Origin: Candidatus Woesearchaeota archaeon
Lineage (GTDB): Archaea > Nanobdellota > Nanobdellia > Woesearchaeales > JAGVYF01
Assembly (NCBI GenBank): GCA_023264635.1
Contig: JAHFLT010000015.1
Coordinates: forward strand, 1-34,955
DNA: 34,955 nt
Direction of reading: 5' to 3'
The notes under the pieces are model-generated. The model had not been told where the DNA came from. It was given only the letters and a program-made list of their open reading frames with translations, and made no database searches. Position 1 is the stretch's first letter; each line of letters begins with the position of its first letter. Below are positions 9,427-19,418 of the stretch, piece after piece. Made by a program: the position numbers and the translations under genes.

Positions 9427-10949
9427 AAAGAGTGATTAGCGGTATATTATACATATTATACATCCCGCTGCTGTTAATTGGACTGCTCAACTTTCCTGCT
9501 AAAATAGGATTCTTGCTGTTACTATGGCCCTTTCTTGGTCCTTCTCTCCTTCACGCGCTCACAAGAATTTATGGTGGGACTGGATCATTCTGGACTACTC
9601 TCGATATCTGGTTTGAAAGTCATGCATGGTGGGCTGCGTTAGTTTTTCTCATTCCACTCGAAGCATTACGTCCAACTAGTATAATGATACTCCTCTTCCT
9701 TACTGGAAGAACAATGCTCAAAGAATTGCACGCTGGTCACCGCATGAACCGCGGCGTTGCACTTTCAGCAAGTATACTTTATGGAGTATTTGTTTATATC
9801 TTTTATACGGCTGAGGTGCAGACAAGCATTTTCTATACCATTATTATTGCCATGGTGTACCTAAATAGAAAAAAGCTTACTCGTGAAGCCTTTGTCCTAC
9901 TGTACAGAACGCAGATAGGACTAAAAGCAATGGACAGTATTGCTCGCAGGTATCCGCGGATACTTAAGATACTGGGGCTCTTTAGCATTTTCTTCGGCTT
10001 CTTGGGGATGCTCTTCATCTCAGGATATGTTTTGTACAATGTTTTTCAACTTCTTTTTATACCAGGCTCAATGCCTGCACTAACACCTCTTGTGCCTGGT
10101 GTCCAGATACCGGGAAGCCAGCTTTCATTACCTTTGATTTATGGGATTCTTTCACTTTTCATGGTCGTGGTCATGCATGAGTTCTCACATGGTGTGCTTT
10201 CGTGTGTCTACAAAGTACCAGTAAAAAGCTCAGGATTAGTATTATTAGGTCCGCTCATGGGTGCTTTTGTCGAACCTGATGAAACGCATCTAAGCAAGCA
10301 ATCTGCAAAAGTGCAATTATCTGTGTTTGGCATAGGTCCATTCTCTAATATTGTTGCTGCATTGCTTGTTGCATTTGTTATTATTCCTTATATATTATCA
10401 CCAGTAACAAATGTATTCTTTGAAACAACTAATATAACAATCACATCTGTACGTGATGGAGGTCCGGCAGAAAAAGCTGGAATAACACCGTCTCTCCTGC
10501 TTGCTGTTGAAGGAAAAAAAATCAAGGACACGGGAGAGTTCATTACTATCCTTAAAGGTGCCACTCCTGAAAAAGAGATATCTATCCAGACAGATCTTGG
10601 AACATTTAATGTTATTCCTGAAATAAGGGAAAAAAATCCCATCATCGGAGTGAATCTACAGGAAGGTGTTGGGATTAAAGCTGCATATGCCATGCTCGGC
10701 CCATTGCCATGGGCACTCCGCTGGATTTATACTTTCATGATTTGGTTCACAATAATTAGTATTGGCGTTGGTATTGCTAATATGCTTCCCGTTGGCCCTG
10801 TGGATGGAGGTAGGATGCTGCGTGTTGGGCTGGGAGCCATATTCACAAAGAACGAGAGCGACTGGATATGGAAATGGATTGGGATGTCTTTGTTCTTGGC
10901 AATCCTCTTTATTTTGTTCTTCCCGCTGTTTAAATGGATATTACCATAA
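9423..10949 (+). CDS. Site-2 protease family (M50) membrane metalloprotease with PDZ-like domain
   Basis: MVVVMHEFSHGVLS (HExxH), PDZ-like DGGPAEKAG, NMLPVGPVDGGRML motif, multiple TM segments. Confidence 0.9.
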   Translation: MKRVISGILYILYIPLLLIGLLNFPAKIGFLLLLWPFLGPSLLHALTRIYGGTGSFWTTLDIWFESHAWWAALVFLIPLEALRPTSIMILLFLTGRTMLKELHAGHRMNRGVALSASILYGVFVYIFYTAEVQTSIFYTIIIAMVYLNRKKLTREAFVLLYRTQIGLKAMDSIARRYPRILKILGLFSIFFGFLGMLFISGYVLYNVFQLLFIPGSMPALTPLVPGVQIPGSQLSLPLIYGILSLFMVVVMHEFSHGVLSCVYKVPVKSSGLVLLGPLMGAFVEPDETHLSKQSAKVQLSVFGIGPFSNIVAALLVAFVIIPYILSPVTNVFFETTNITITSVRDGGPAEKAGITPSLLLAVEGKKIKDTGEFITILKGATPEKEISIQTDLGTFNVIPEIREKNPIIGVNLQEGVGIKAAYAMLGPLPWALRWIYTFMIWFTIISIGVGIANMLPVGPVDGGRMLRVGLGAIFTKNESDWIWKWIGMSLFLAILFILFFPLFKWILP

Positions 10950-11097
10950 CGCTGAGTATAGATTAAGTCTTTTAGAATAGTTCTCATGGATTGGTAATAC
11001 AAATAATGTGGGGTGTTCTTTCCTCAAGTTCCTTCTTCACCCACTTTTCTAACAAAAAACACATTGTTACGAGAGGATAGGAGAAGTTGTTACGGTT

Positions 11098-12045
11098 TCA
11101 CTGTCCCACAAGAGTAATATGCGCCAATAGTGCTTCCAGCTGGATGTGGTCATCACTGCCCTCGACAAGACGAAATTCTATCTCACCGCATTTCTCTATC
11201 AATGACACTTTTTTCCTGCCATCCATCTGGATGTCCCAGATCATCTTCTGTATCTGCTTAATCACATCAATACCCGATAAGCCGTTAGAGAGCATAACGT
11301 CAAGTAGCTTGTCGCGTGCTTCCAAGAATCTGTTCTGCAATGCTAGCTGAATGATTTCTTTTATCTCAACAGGTCTTGCTTGTGCTGCCATGGCATAGAC
11401 AGATTGTTCTGTAATGACCGAGCCACTTGAAGCACAACTCTGCATGACATTCACAATCTGTCGGCAATCGCCTTCACTTAGCTCAACCAAGGCATGTACA
11501 GCCTTCTCATCAAGTTGCAAGCCCTCTTCCTCAGCGACATGCGCAATAAGGTGCTGAATATCCTGCTGAGTCAATGGTTTAAAGCGAAATACTGCGCACC
11601 TGCTCATAATGGGCTCAATTATTTTAGAGGAATAATTGCAACTAAGGATGAAACGGCAAGTCTTCGTATATCTCTCCATGGTACGACGCAACGCCTGCTG
11701 TGCTTCTTTTGTCAAAGCATCACACTCATCAAGGAAAATGATCTTAAAAGGATCGTTACCGAGTGCTTTAGTGCGCGCAAAATCCTTAACCTTAACACGC
11801 ACAACATCTATGCCGCGTTCATCTGATGCGTTAAGCTCTAAAAAATTGCTTTTCCACCCTTCGCCATACAATGCATAGGCGATAACAAGTGCAAGTGTGC
11901 TCTTTCCTACCCCTGCTGGTCCTGCAAACAAGAGGTGCGGCATGTTCTTCTTTTCGACAAATGCCGTAACACGAGAGACAATCTCTTGTTGACCAATCAG
12001 CTCTTTAAACGTCTGAGGCCTGTATTTTTCTGTCCAGATGGTCAT
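11098..12045 (-). CDS. rfcS: Replication factor C small subunit
   Basis: MTIWTEKYRPQTFKELIGQ, FAGPAGVGKSTLA, FLDECDALTKEAQQALRRTME. Internal ATG preferred. No intein. Confidence 0.95.
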   Translation of the reverse strand: MTIWTEKYRPQTFKELIGQQEIVSRVTAFVEKKNMPHLLFAGPAGVGKSTLALVIAYALYGEGWKSNFLELNASDERGIDVVRVKVKDFARTKALGNDPFKIIFLDECDALTKEAQQALRRTMERYTKTCRFILSCNYSSKIIEPIMSRCAVFRFKPLTQQDIQHLIAHVAEEEGLQLDEKAVHALVELSEGDCRQIVNVMQSCASSGSVITEQSVYAMAAQARPVEIKEIIQLALQNRFLEARDKLLDVMLSNGLSGIDVIKQIQKMIWDIQMDGRKKVSLIEKCGEIEFRLVEGSDDHIQLEALLAHITLVGQ

Positions 12046-12109
12046 AGCTAACGTAAACAAGGGAGGATTTATATAAATTTTGAAAAAGAATAAGAGAAGA
12101 GATAATGTC

Positions 12110-12373
12110 TTATACAATATCTTCTTCAGCAATGACCACGAAGTCTCCTACTGCAATCACTGCGCTGAATGAAATAAGCAGTTCTCCCTCGCTATTCTTC
12201 TCTAACTCCAACTTCTCTGAATAGGGTGTCGGGTTGGTTAGGACGACGTGAATGAGCTCTCCGGATTTCGCTTCGAAGATGACATCTCCGACTTCACCAT
12301 AGCGCTTGCCGGCTTTGCTGACGACAGTTTTACCAATGAGATCTTTTGAATTTTTCTTTTCTTCTTCTGGCAC
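12110..12373 (-). CDS. PRC-barrel domain protein
   Basis: DLIGKTVVSKAGKRYGEVGDVIFEAKSGELIHVVL. Confidence 0.85.
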   Translation of the reverse strand: MPEEEKKNSKDLIGKTVVSKAGKRYGEVGDVIFEAKSGELIHVVLTNPTPYSEKLELEKNSEGELLISFSAVIAVGDFVVIAEEDIV

Positions 12374-12555
12374 AGTTATCCCCTCACAAACCTTATGAAT
12401 AAAAAGTGTGTTGTAAAATATTTAAAGCTTTGCTTTGTTAAAACTGTAAGAAGAACATACCATTGTCCTAAGAAACGATGATTGAATCATCATAATTCTT
12501 ATATATCCTAAGAGGTTTATATTATTCACTCGTTCAAATCGAGAAGAGGTGGACT

Positions 12556-12735
12556 GTGCTGATCGTTCGCTCCAAAATCAAGGATGTTGCGAAAGAATTC
12601 AGTGTAGCTGGTGATTTCCCTGAGGCGCTCAACAATGTTGTTGAGTTGCTCATCAAGGAAGCATGTGTCCGTGCTCGAGAGAACCAGAGACGCACAATCA
12701 TGCCAAAAGATTTATCTTTACTATTCTACAAATAG
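12556..12735 (+). CDS. Short DUF1931-like histone-fold protein
   Basis: GTG start; VLIVRSKIKDVAKEFSVAGDFPEALNNVVELLIKEACVRARENQRRTIMPKDLSLLFYK. 59 aa, missed by the ORF track. Confidence 0.75.
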   Translation: MLIVRSKIKDVAKEFSVAGDFPEALNNVVELLIKEACVRARENQRRTIMPKDLSLLFYK

Positions 12736-12784
12736 GTTACATTCTACAAATAGATTTTTAACCCACCACTTTTTCTGGCATCGT

Positions 12785-14161
12785 ATGTGCGGCATAGTAG
12801 GTTATTGTGGAAGAGCGATACCTGTTGAGAGAGTAATAAGCAGGCTTTCAATGATAGCTCATCGTGGGAAAGACTATTACGGTCTTACTGATGGTAAAAA
12901 GACTGTTTATGGTCTCCAAAGCATAGGACAATCAGGACAATTCTTCCTCGGGCATGCTTTGCACGCAGTAATTGGTTTTGTTTCTCAACCCATTAACAAT
13001 TGCTTTGTCGCGAATTGTGAGATATATAATTGGGTGGAGGTAGCTGTGAAATACAATGTTACGGCAAATAATGACGCTGAATTACTCTATAAACTTCTTA
13101 CACAGAAAGGTATTGAATGCTTAGACGAACTTGATGGTGATTATGCATTCGCCTGGAAAAACGGAAACAGAATTATGTTAGCTCGAGACATTATAGGCGT
13201 AAAACCATTATGGTGGTATCAAGAGGGAGATTCTCTATGGTTTGCTTCTGAGAATAAGGCATTGGATAAGAAAGGAACACTGCTTGACCCACGAAAAATA
13301 CTGATAGCTGATGATAAAGGTGTTTCCTTTAGCGACAGAACTTTTCCTGCTTCTGTAGAAAAAGAATATACTATGAAACAGGCAGCTGATAATGTTGCTA
13401 TCCTGCTTAAGGAAGCTGTACGAAAAAGAGTTGCAAATATAGATAAAATTGCTATCCTCTTCTCGGGGGGTATTGATTCCACGACATTAGCGACCATTGC
13501 CAAAAGCCTGCACAAAGATGTTAGACTATATGTTGCGGGGACTGAAAACAGCGAAGACTTACGGTGGGCAAAAAAAATAGCACAAGAATTAGGATTACCG
13601 TTAAAAGTATCAATATGCACGCAGATCGAACAAGAAGCTAAAGAGGTAATACCTATCATAGAAACAGGTGATGTCATGAAAGTCAGTGTGGCACTACCTT
13701 TCCACTTCGCTTGCAGGCTGGCGCACGAAGATGGGTGTAAAGTCATCCTTTCTGGTTTAGGCAGTGAGGAACTTTTCGCAGGGTATCAGCGCCACAAAGT
13801 CACAAAGAATGTTAATGAAGAATGTCTTAAAGGTTTACTTGCAATGTATGAGCGTGACCTTTATCGTGATGATACAATAACAATGGTACATCAACTTGAG
13901 CTTCGTCTGCCTTTTTTGGATAAAGCATTGATTGCATTTACGTTATCAGTTCCCGGTTCGTTGAAAATCACGCCAGAATTAGATAAAGCTGTACTGCGTC
14001 AAGCTGCATTGCTGCTTGGGGTGCCTGAAGAGGTAGCATACCGCAAAAAAAGAGCTGCACAATATGGCAGTGGAATTGACAAAGCGCTGACAAAACTAGC
14101 AAAAGCAAAGTCAATGACAAAAAAAGAATATTTGTATGCGCTGGGTGAGACTAATGTTTGA
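12785..14161 (+). CDS. asnB: Asparagine synthase (glutamine-hydrolysing)
   Basis: MCGIVGYCGR (Cys nucleophile), LFSGGIDSTTLA PP-loop, LSGLGSEELFAGY. The ORF-track start at 12611 is too early. Confidence 0.92.
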   Translation: MCGIVGYCGRAIPVERVISRLSMIAHRGKDYYGLTDGKKTVYGLQSIGQSGQFFLGHALHAVIGFVSQPINNCFVANCEIYNWVEVAVKYNVTANNDAELLYKLLTQKGIECLDELDGDYAFAWKNGNRIMLARDIIGVKPLWWYQEGDSLWFASENKALDKKGTLLDPRKILIADDKGVSFSDRTFPASVEKEYTMKQAADNVAILLKEAVRKRVANIDKIAILFSGGIDSTTLATIAKSLHKDVRLYVAGTENSEDLRWAKKIAQELGLPLKVSICTQIEQEAKEVIPIIETGDVMKVSVALPFHFACRLAHEDGCKVILSGLGSEELFAGYQRHKVTKNVNEECLKGLLAMYERDLYRDDTITMVHQLELRLPFLDKALIAFTLSVPGSLKITPELDKAVLRQAALLLGVPEEVAYRKKRAAQYGSGIDKALTKLAKAKSMTKKEYLYALGETNV

Positions 14162-14543
14162 GAAAGTGAAGGGACTTTTAGCCATGGAGGAACAACTGGC
14201 AAAAATGCAAGAAAAAATGAATAGCTATAACACTTCTCTGTTATCTCACGGAGAACAGGTACTGGCGCTTCATACCAAAGTCGCTGCTCTTCATGAGAAT
14301 GTGACGCATTTGAATGCAACACACAAGGAACTTTCACAAACGCTTTCAAGCGATTTATTGTCAATAAAATCAATCTGTACTGAGTTTGAGCATGAGCTGG
14401 GTGAGTTCAAGCTATTGCGTAGTAATTTCTCCAGAACAGCAGCTGAAAGAGTAAGCACACAAGTAGAGGAAGGATTGAGAGAACAACTTTCCCGCTTAAA
14501 GGTGGATGTCACGCAGTATAATACGCTAAAAATGGAGTTATAG
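14154..14543 (+). CDS. Coiled-coil protein of unknown function
   Basis: MFEKVKGLLAMEEQLAKMQEKMNSYNTS; overlaps the asnB stop. Confidence 0.55.
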   Translation: MFEKVKGLLAMEEQLAKMQEKMNSYNTSLLSHGEQVLALHTKVAALHENVTHLNATHKELSQTLSSDLLSIKSICTEFEHELGEFKLLRSNFSRTAAERVSTQVEEGLREQLSRLKVDVTQYNTLKMEL

Positions 14544-14563
14544 CGGAGGAACCAAATAATCGT

Positions 14564-14846
14564 ATGTCAAATGTTCCTCCGCTTATTAGGAAAGGAAATG
14601 CAATTTATACAAAAATTGATTTCCTTTCCTCTAGAAGGGATGCGTACACTAATGCAAATACTGCATACAGAGCTTGATAAGCTGCAGGTAGTGGCAGCAT
14701 CTATTAAACAGCAGGATTTTGAGATGACCAAATTTGCCCATCAGTTATTACAGATGGACCAACATAAGCTTGAGCTTATGCGGAAGATAGAGACGTTAGA
14801 GAGACTAGTGGCAATGGAGAGAAGAAGAGGGACTAGTAGGAGATAA
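14564..14846 (+). CDS. Small coiled-coil protein, apparently split across two reading frames
   Basis: SD-like ggagg at 14545; frame 1 MSNVPPLIRKGNAIYTKID...; coiled coil continues in the 14571 frame (LHTELDKLQVVAASIKQQDFEMTKFAHQLLQ). Confidence 0.4.
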
Positions 14847-14909
14847 TTAATGAGCAACGTCAAGTGTTGGAAAAAGTTAAAAAGAACTTCTCAATCTCTT
14901 CTTTTCTAC

Positions 14910-14980
14910 ACGGCAGTGATCTAACGGTATGATCCGACCCTCCCAAGGTCGTAGTCCGGGTTCAATTCCCGGCTGCCGTA
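14910..14980 (+). tRNA. tRNA-Gly (anticodon CCC)
   Basis: Acceptor ACGGCAG/CTGCCGT, anticodon arm CGACC-CTCCCAA-GGTCG, T-arm CCGGG-TTCAATT-CCCGG. Confidence 0.95.
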
Positions 14981-14984
14981 TCTT

Positions 14985-16286
14985 ATGAGAATCATGATTG
15001 TAGACAGCGGTGCGCGAGCGCACGCACTCTCTCTCGTATATGAAAAAAGTTCCATCGTGAAACAAGTCATTGTGATTCCTGGGAATGATTTTATTGTATA
15101 CCAACGGCAGAAAGATATTATTGTTGATAAACAATGTTCTTTCTTCCAACCTCAAACAATTCTCGACCTAGTAAATAAATATAAACCTGACTTAATAGAT
15201 GTCGCACAAGATGATGCATTAGCGCTTGGTACAGTTGATCTTCTCCAAAAGCATGGCTTTTCTGTCTTTGGCCCAACAAAAGCAGCAGCTCGCATAGAAT
15301 GGGATAAAGTGTGGTCCAAAGAGTTTATGCAGCGTCATGTAATTCCCACATCACCATTCACTGTATTTGGTGACAAAGAAGACGCAAGAAAATATGTTAC
15401 TTCTCTTTATTTTATAAACAAACAAAACAAAGTTGTCTATGTTAAAGCGTCTGGTCTTTGCGCTGGAAAAGGCGCCTTACGGGCAGAAAATTGGCATGAA
15501 GCAATGTTTGCAATTGAAAAAATGAATGTATTTGGAGATGCTGGAAAGATGCTGGTCATTGAAAATGGTTTGCAAGGGGAAGAGTTTTCATCATATGTTA
15601 TCTCCGATGGTCATGGCTATTCAATGTTACCTTCATCCCAAGATCATAAAGCGCTCTTTAATTTTGATCAAGGTCCTCAAACAGGGGGAATGGGTGCTAT
15701 TTCTCCGGTAATGATAGCTTCTTCCTTTTCCAAAGAGATTGAAGAGATTATGGCAAAAACAATAAGTGATATGGAAAAAGAAGGTGTTCCCTTCAGAGGG
15801 ATTCTTTATTTGGGCGGTATGGTAGTAGAAGGAAAAGTGATGGTTATTGAATTTAATGCTCGCTGGGGAGATCCTGAATGCCACGTCATTCTCCCCTCAC
15901 TGAAAATAGACTATGGTGAGCTTGTGCAGTCCTCTCTTCACGGAAAAGTGAACCAGCTAAATAGGAAGTACGATACCAAAGTTCGAATCTGTGTAGTTGG
16001 AGCAGAACGCAGGTATCCTGAATCACCCGTAAGAGGAAAACAAATTTATGGTCTTGAGCAGGTAATGCAATGTGAAGGAGTAACTCTCTTAGGAGCAGGA
16101 ATAGCAATGCAGGACAATAAATTTTACACTAATGGGGGAAGGTTATTCAGCATTGTTGGTGAAGGAAATACACTTCTCGAAGCACGACAAAAGGCATATG
16201 CAGCTATTGCATGTATTCATATAGAAGGGAATAATCTTCATTATCGTACAGACATTGGCTGGAGAGACATGGAGAAGTACATCTAA
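14985..16286 (+). CDS. purD: Phosphoribosylamine-glycine ligase
   Basis: ATP-grasp: VFGPTKAAARIEWDKVWSKEFM, VKASGLCAGKGA, PQTGGMGAISPV, FNARWGDPECHVILP. Confidence 0.93.
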   Translation: MRIMIVDSGARAHALSLVYEKSSIVKQVIVIPGNDFIVYQRQKDIIVDKQCSFFQPQTILDLVNKYKPDLIDVAQDDALALGTVDLLQKHGFSVFGPTKAAARIEWDKVWSKEFMQRHVIPTSPFTVFGDKEDARKYVTSLYFINKQNKVVYVKASGLCAGKGALRAENWHEAMFAIEKMNVFGDAGKMLVIENGLQGEEFSSYVISDGHGYSMLPSSQDHKALFNFDQGPQTGGMGAISPVMIASSFSKEIEEIMAKTISDMEKEGVPFRGILYLGGMVVEGKVMVIEFNARWGDPECHVILPSLKIDYGELVQSSLHGKVNQLNRKYDTKVRICVVGAERRYPESPVRGKQIYGLEQVMQCEGVTLLGAGIAMQDNKFYTNGGRLFSIVGEGNTLLEARQKAYAAIACIHIEGNNLHYRTDIGWRDMEKYI

Positions 16287-16365
16287 AGGGAAACGTCTAA
16301 AAGGAATCTTGTATTAAAGAAATAGGTCTAAAGCTTTATATTCCTGTAAAAAAAGGTAAAACAAT

Positions 16366-18273
16366 ATGCAATTCCATGGATTTACACTTGACAGGTTCCA
16401 GATAGAAGCTGTTAATGCAATAGACAAAGGACATTCTGTTGTTGTCTCTGCAGCTACTGGGACAGGAAAAACGCTTATTGCAGATTATGTCATTGACAAA
16501 TTTCTGAAAGCTGGCAAGAAGATAATGTATACATCTCCCATTAAAGCACTATCTAATCAGAAATATGCAGATTTCAAGCATGCATACGGAGAGCAGAATG
16601 TTGGCATTCTCACGGGAGATGTTTCAATAAATCCTTTTGCTCCAGTGGTTATATTAACAACTGAAATTTACCGCAACATGCTGCTTGTAAAAGATGCGGT
16701 TGTGTCAGATGTTTCCTATGTTGTTTTTGATGAGATCCATTACTTAGCAGACATAGAACGTGGTGCTGTTTGGGAGGAAAGCATAATCTTCTCTCCGCAT
16801 CATATCCGCTTCTTGTGCTTGTCAGCAACGATCCCGAATGCACGACAATTCGCCAACTGGATAGAGCACATAAAACACCATGCTGTTGATGTTGTGGTTG
16901 AGAAAAAAAGACCAGTTCCATTGAATCACATGTTCTTTGACATGGAAAAAGGTATTTGTGCATTCGCTGATCTTAAGGAGAACATGGAACTTGATCGCTA
17001 TCCCCGTGAAAGAAGAAAACAGAAATGCAAAATAGAAAAGACACTTCTGTCACATATTGAGCTAATTCAACAACTAAAGCGAGAATCTAAGATCCCGTGT
17101 ATCTTCTTCTGCTTCTCACGTTCACTGACAGAGAAAAAAGCAACAAGTCTTAGGGATCAGTATCTGACTAATCAGGAAAGTACGCTGGTAGTACACCACA
17201 TCCGGGAGAAACTCACAAGAACAGATCCAGCCATAAGAGAATTGGCGACCACAAAGAAGCTCAGGCAATCCCTTGCTCGGGGAATCGGTTTCCATCATGC
17301 AGGATTGCTTCCTGTGTTGAAAGAATTGGTGGAAGAACTTTTCGGATTGGGTGTCATAAAAGTATTATTTGCAACAGAAACATTTGCAGTAGGCATCAAC
17401 ATGCCAGCCAAGACCGTATGCTTTGACAGCTTAGAAAAATATGATGGAATCAATTTTCGCTATCTCAGCCCGAGAGAATATTTTCAGTTGGCTGGACGGG
17501 CGGGAAGGAGAGGATTAGATAAAGTAGGCTATGTTATTTCTATAGTGAATCGGGAATTCTGCGATAGTAAGCGTATTGAATACTTAATTATGGATGATAA
17601 GGAGCCCATACGAAGTCAGTTCAGATTGTCGCATAACACTGTATTGAACCTGCTCCATAACCATACACCAGAAGAACGCAAAGTCATTTTGCAGAGCAGT
17701 TTCTATTCGTATCAGCGTGGTGCGCAAAGCACGCAAGCTGTTGTCGCAAGTTTCGAGCACAAACGGAAAAAATTAGAAGAGTTGGGGTATGTTACGGGAA
17801 ATAAACTGACCCCTAAGGGAGAGTTTGCACGTCACATTTACACAGAGGAATTGCTTGTTGGGGAAGCATTTGCCACAGAAATAGCGGATTTGCTGACTGT
17901 GCAGGAGATCATCGTCTTCATTGCACATCTTGTGTATGAGGAGAAGAGAGGACTGGAGTTCAAGGACTTGCCCATCAGGTACAGTCCAACACTCTATCAA
18001 AAAGTGAAGGGAAACAAGATACTTACCAGATACTGTGAACAACACAGGAGGGATTTCCTTGAACCTCTCGCGATGCACTGGTTCGAGGAAAATGATTTCT
18101 GCAGCTTGCTTGATCTCACTACAATGTCTGAAGGGGATGTAGTCAGATTCTTCAGGCAGATAATCGATTTATTACGCCAGATAAATCACGCTACAGATAA
18201 TACCGAGCTGCGTGATAAGATTGAGTTTCTCATAAATCGTGTTGATAGAGATGTTGTGAAGCCGCAGCTATAG
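16366..18273 (+). CDS. Ski2/Mtr4-like superfamily 2 helicase
   Basis: SAATGTGKTLIADYVI, TSPIKALSNQKYADF, VGILTGDVSINP, ILTTEIYRNML, DEIHY, FAVGINMPAKTV, QLAGRAGRRGLD. Confidence 0.9.
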   Translation: MQFHGFTLDRFQIEAVNAIDKGHSVVVSAATGTGKTLIADYVIDKFLKAGKKIMYTSPIKALSNQKYADFKHAYGEQNVGILTGDVSINPFAPVVILTTEIYRNMLLVKDAVVSDVSYVVFDEIHYLADIERGAVWEESIIFSPHHIRFLCLSATIPNARQFANWIEHIKHHAVDVVVEKKRPVPLNHMFFDMEKGICAFADLKENMELDRYPRERRKQKCKIEKTLLSHIELIQQLKRESKIPCIFFCFSRSLTEKKATSLRDQYLTNQESTLVVHHIREKLTRTDPAIRELATTKKLRQSLARGIGFHHAGLLPVLKELVEELFGLGVIKVLFATETFAVGINMPAKTVCFDSLEKYDGINFRYLSPREYFQLAGRAGRRGLDKVGYVISIVNREFCDSKRIEYLIMDDKEPIRSQFRLSHNTVLNLLHNHTPEERKVILQSSFYSYQRGAQSTQAVVASFEHKRKKLEELGYVTGNKLTPKGEFARHIYTEELLVGEAFATEIADLLTVQEIIVFIAHLVYEEKRGLEFKDLPIRYSPTLYQKVKGNKILTRYCEQHRRDFLEPLAMHWFEENDFCSLLDLTTMSEGDVVRFFRQIIDLLRQINHATDNTELRDKIEFLINRVDRDVVKPQL

Positions 18274-18279
18274 CTGCAT

Positions 18280-19365
18280 CTACCGTGTATGTATCTCAAT
18301 GATATCTTGGTCCTTGAGAATATAGTTTGTGTTCTTGAACAGCTGGCCAGGAAACCGCGAAGACCCCCAGATGCGCGCATACTTGAATTTGGTGATGAAA
18401 TCCTTATGTAACTTATTGCAGACATCCCTTATAGTTGTGCCACGCAGCATGATGAGCGGTTCATTGAGATCAGCTTTATTGCCTGCTTCCTTTGTGTAAA
18501 CCCTGATGAATTGCAGTCTGCTGTAAATCAGGTTTTTTAGCTCTAAGAGATTTGTCCTTTTGTCAGCGGATATGCAAACATCAGCATTAATGCTGCGTCT
18601 TGACCTATCAGCTTCCGCAGGGATGACAAGGTCCACTTTGTTCATAGCAGTGACTGCCGGCACGTACCTCTTGTTGCCTTCAAGGACATCAATCAGTTGG
18701 TCTACGGTGATATCCTCTCGGAGCACGATCTGTGCATTCATGATGCCAAACTCCTTGCAGACAGCTCTGATGGTTTCATGAGATATCTTAGTCAGCCTGA
18801 TAGTAGCCCCAATGTCCATCCCCCCTCTAGCTGTCTTTGTTATACGGACATCAGGCTTGTGCTGATTAAGTCGAAGATTGAATTCACTCACTTCTTTAAT
18901 CAATACTGCTGCCTGTTCTGGATGCATGACGTCAACGACTAAAAGCACCATATCTGCATTCATTGCAACGCTTAATACTTGCCTCCCCCTGCCGCGGCCT
19001 ATTGAAGCGCCTTCGATGATTCCCGGCACGTCAAGCAGCTGTATCATTGCGCCTTTCCATTCCAAGATGCCAGGTATGACGTCCAGCGTTGTAAATTCGT
19101 ATGCAGCCACCGCTGACTGCGCAGCTGTTAGACTATTGAGCAGGGTACTCTTACCCACTGAAGGAAACCCTATTAGAATGACAGATGCATCACCAGATTT
19201 TTTTACAGCGTAACCCTCTGTCTTGCCACCTTTGGCACCGAGCTGCTTATCCTTCAATCGGGCAATTTTCGCTTTTATCAGCCCAACATGATGTTGCGTA
19301 GCTTTGTTGTACTTCGTTTTGCTAAGTTCAGCTTCCAGTTCATTTATCTTGTCCTGTGAACCCAT
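18280..19365 (-). CDS. DRG/Rbg-type GTP-binding protein with TGS domain
   Basis: GFPSVGKSTLLNSLT, LLDVPGIIEGASIGRGRGRQVL, NKVDL, C-terminal TGS. Confidence 0.95.
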   Translation of the reverse strand: MGSQDKINELEAELSKTKYNKATQHHVGLIKAKIARLKDKQLGAKGGKTEGYAVKKSGDASVILIGFPSVGKSTLLNSLTAAQSAVAAYEFTTLDVIPGILEWKGAMIQLLDVPGIIEGASIGRGRGRQVLSVAMNADMVLLVVDVMHPEQAAVLIKEVSEFNLRLNQHKPDVRITKTARGGMDIGATIRLTKISHETIRAVCKEFGIMNAQIVLREDITVDQLIDVLEGNKRYVPAVTAMNKVDLVIPAEADRSRRSINADVCISADKRTNLLELKNLIYSRLQFIRVYTKEAGNKADLNEPLIMLRGTTIRDVCNKLHKDFITKFKYARIWGSSRFPGQLFKNTNYILKDQDIIEIHTR

Positions 19366-19418
19366 AAGGCGTTGAGAGGCAAAAATTATTTATAAAGCTA
19401 CGGCATTTTCCTTGGGAA

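Noticed and set aside
10950-11095. Minus-strand peptide MCFLLEKWVKKELEERTPHIICITNP, possibly a hydrolase remnant
   Set aside because: Too short to assign; only weak resemblance to alpha/beta hydrolase N-termini.
12529-12543. T-arm-like CTCG-TTCAAAT-CGAG upstream of the DUF1931-like gene
   Set aside because: No matching D-arm, anticodon arm or acceptor found nearby; probably chance.
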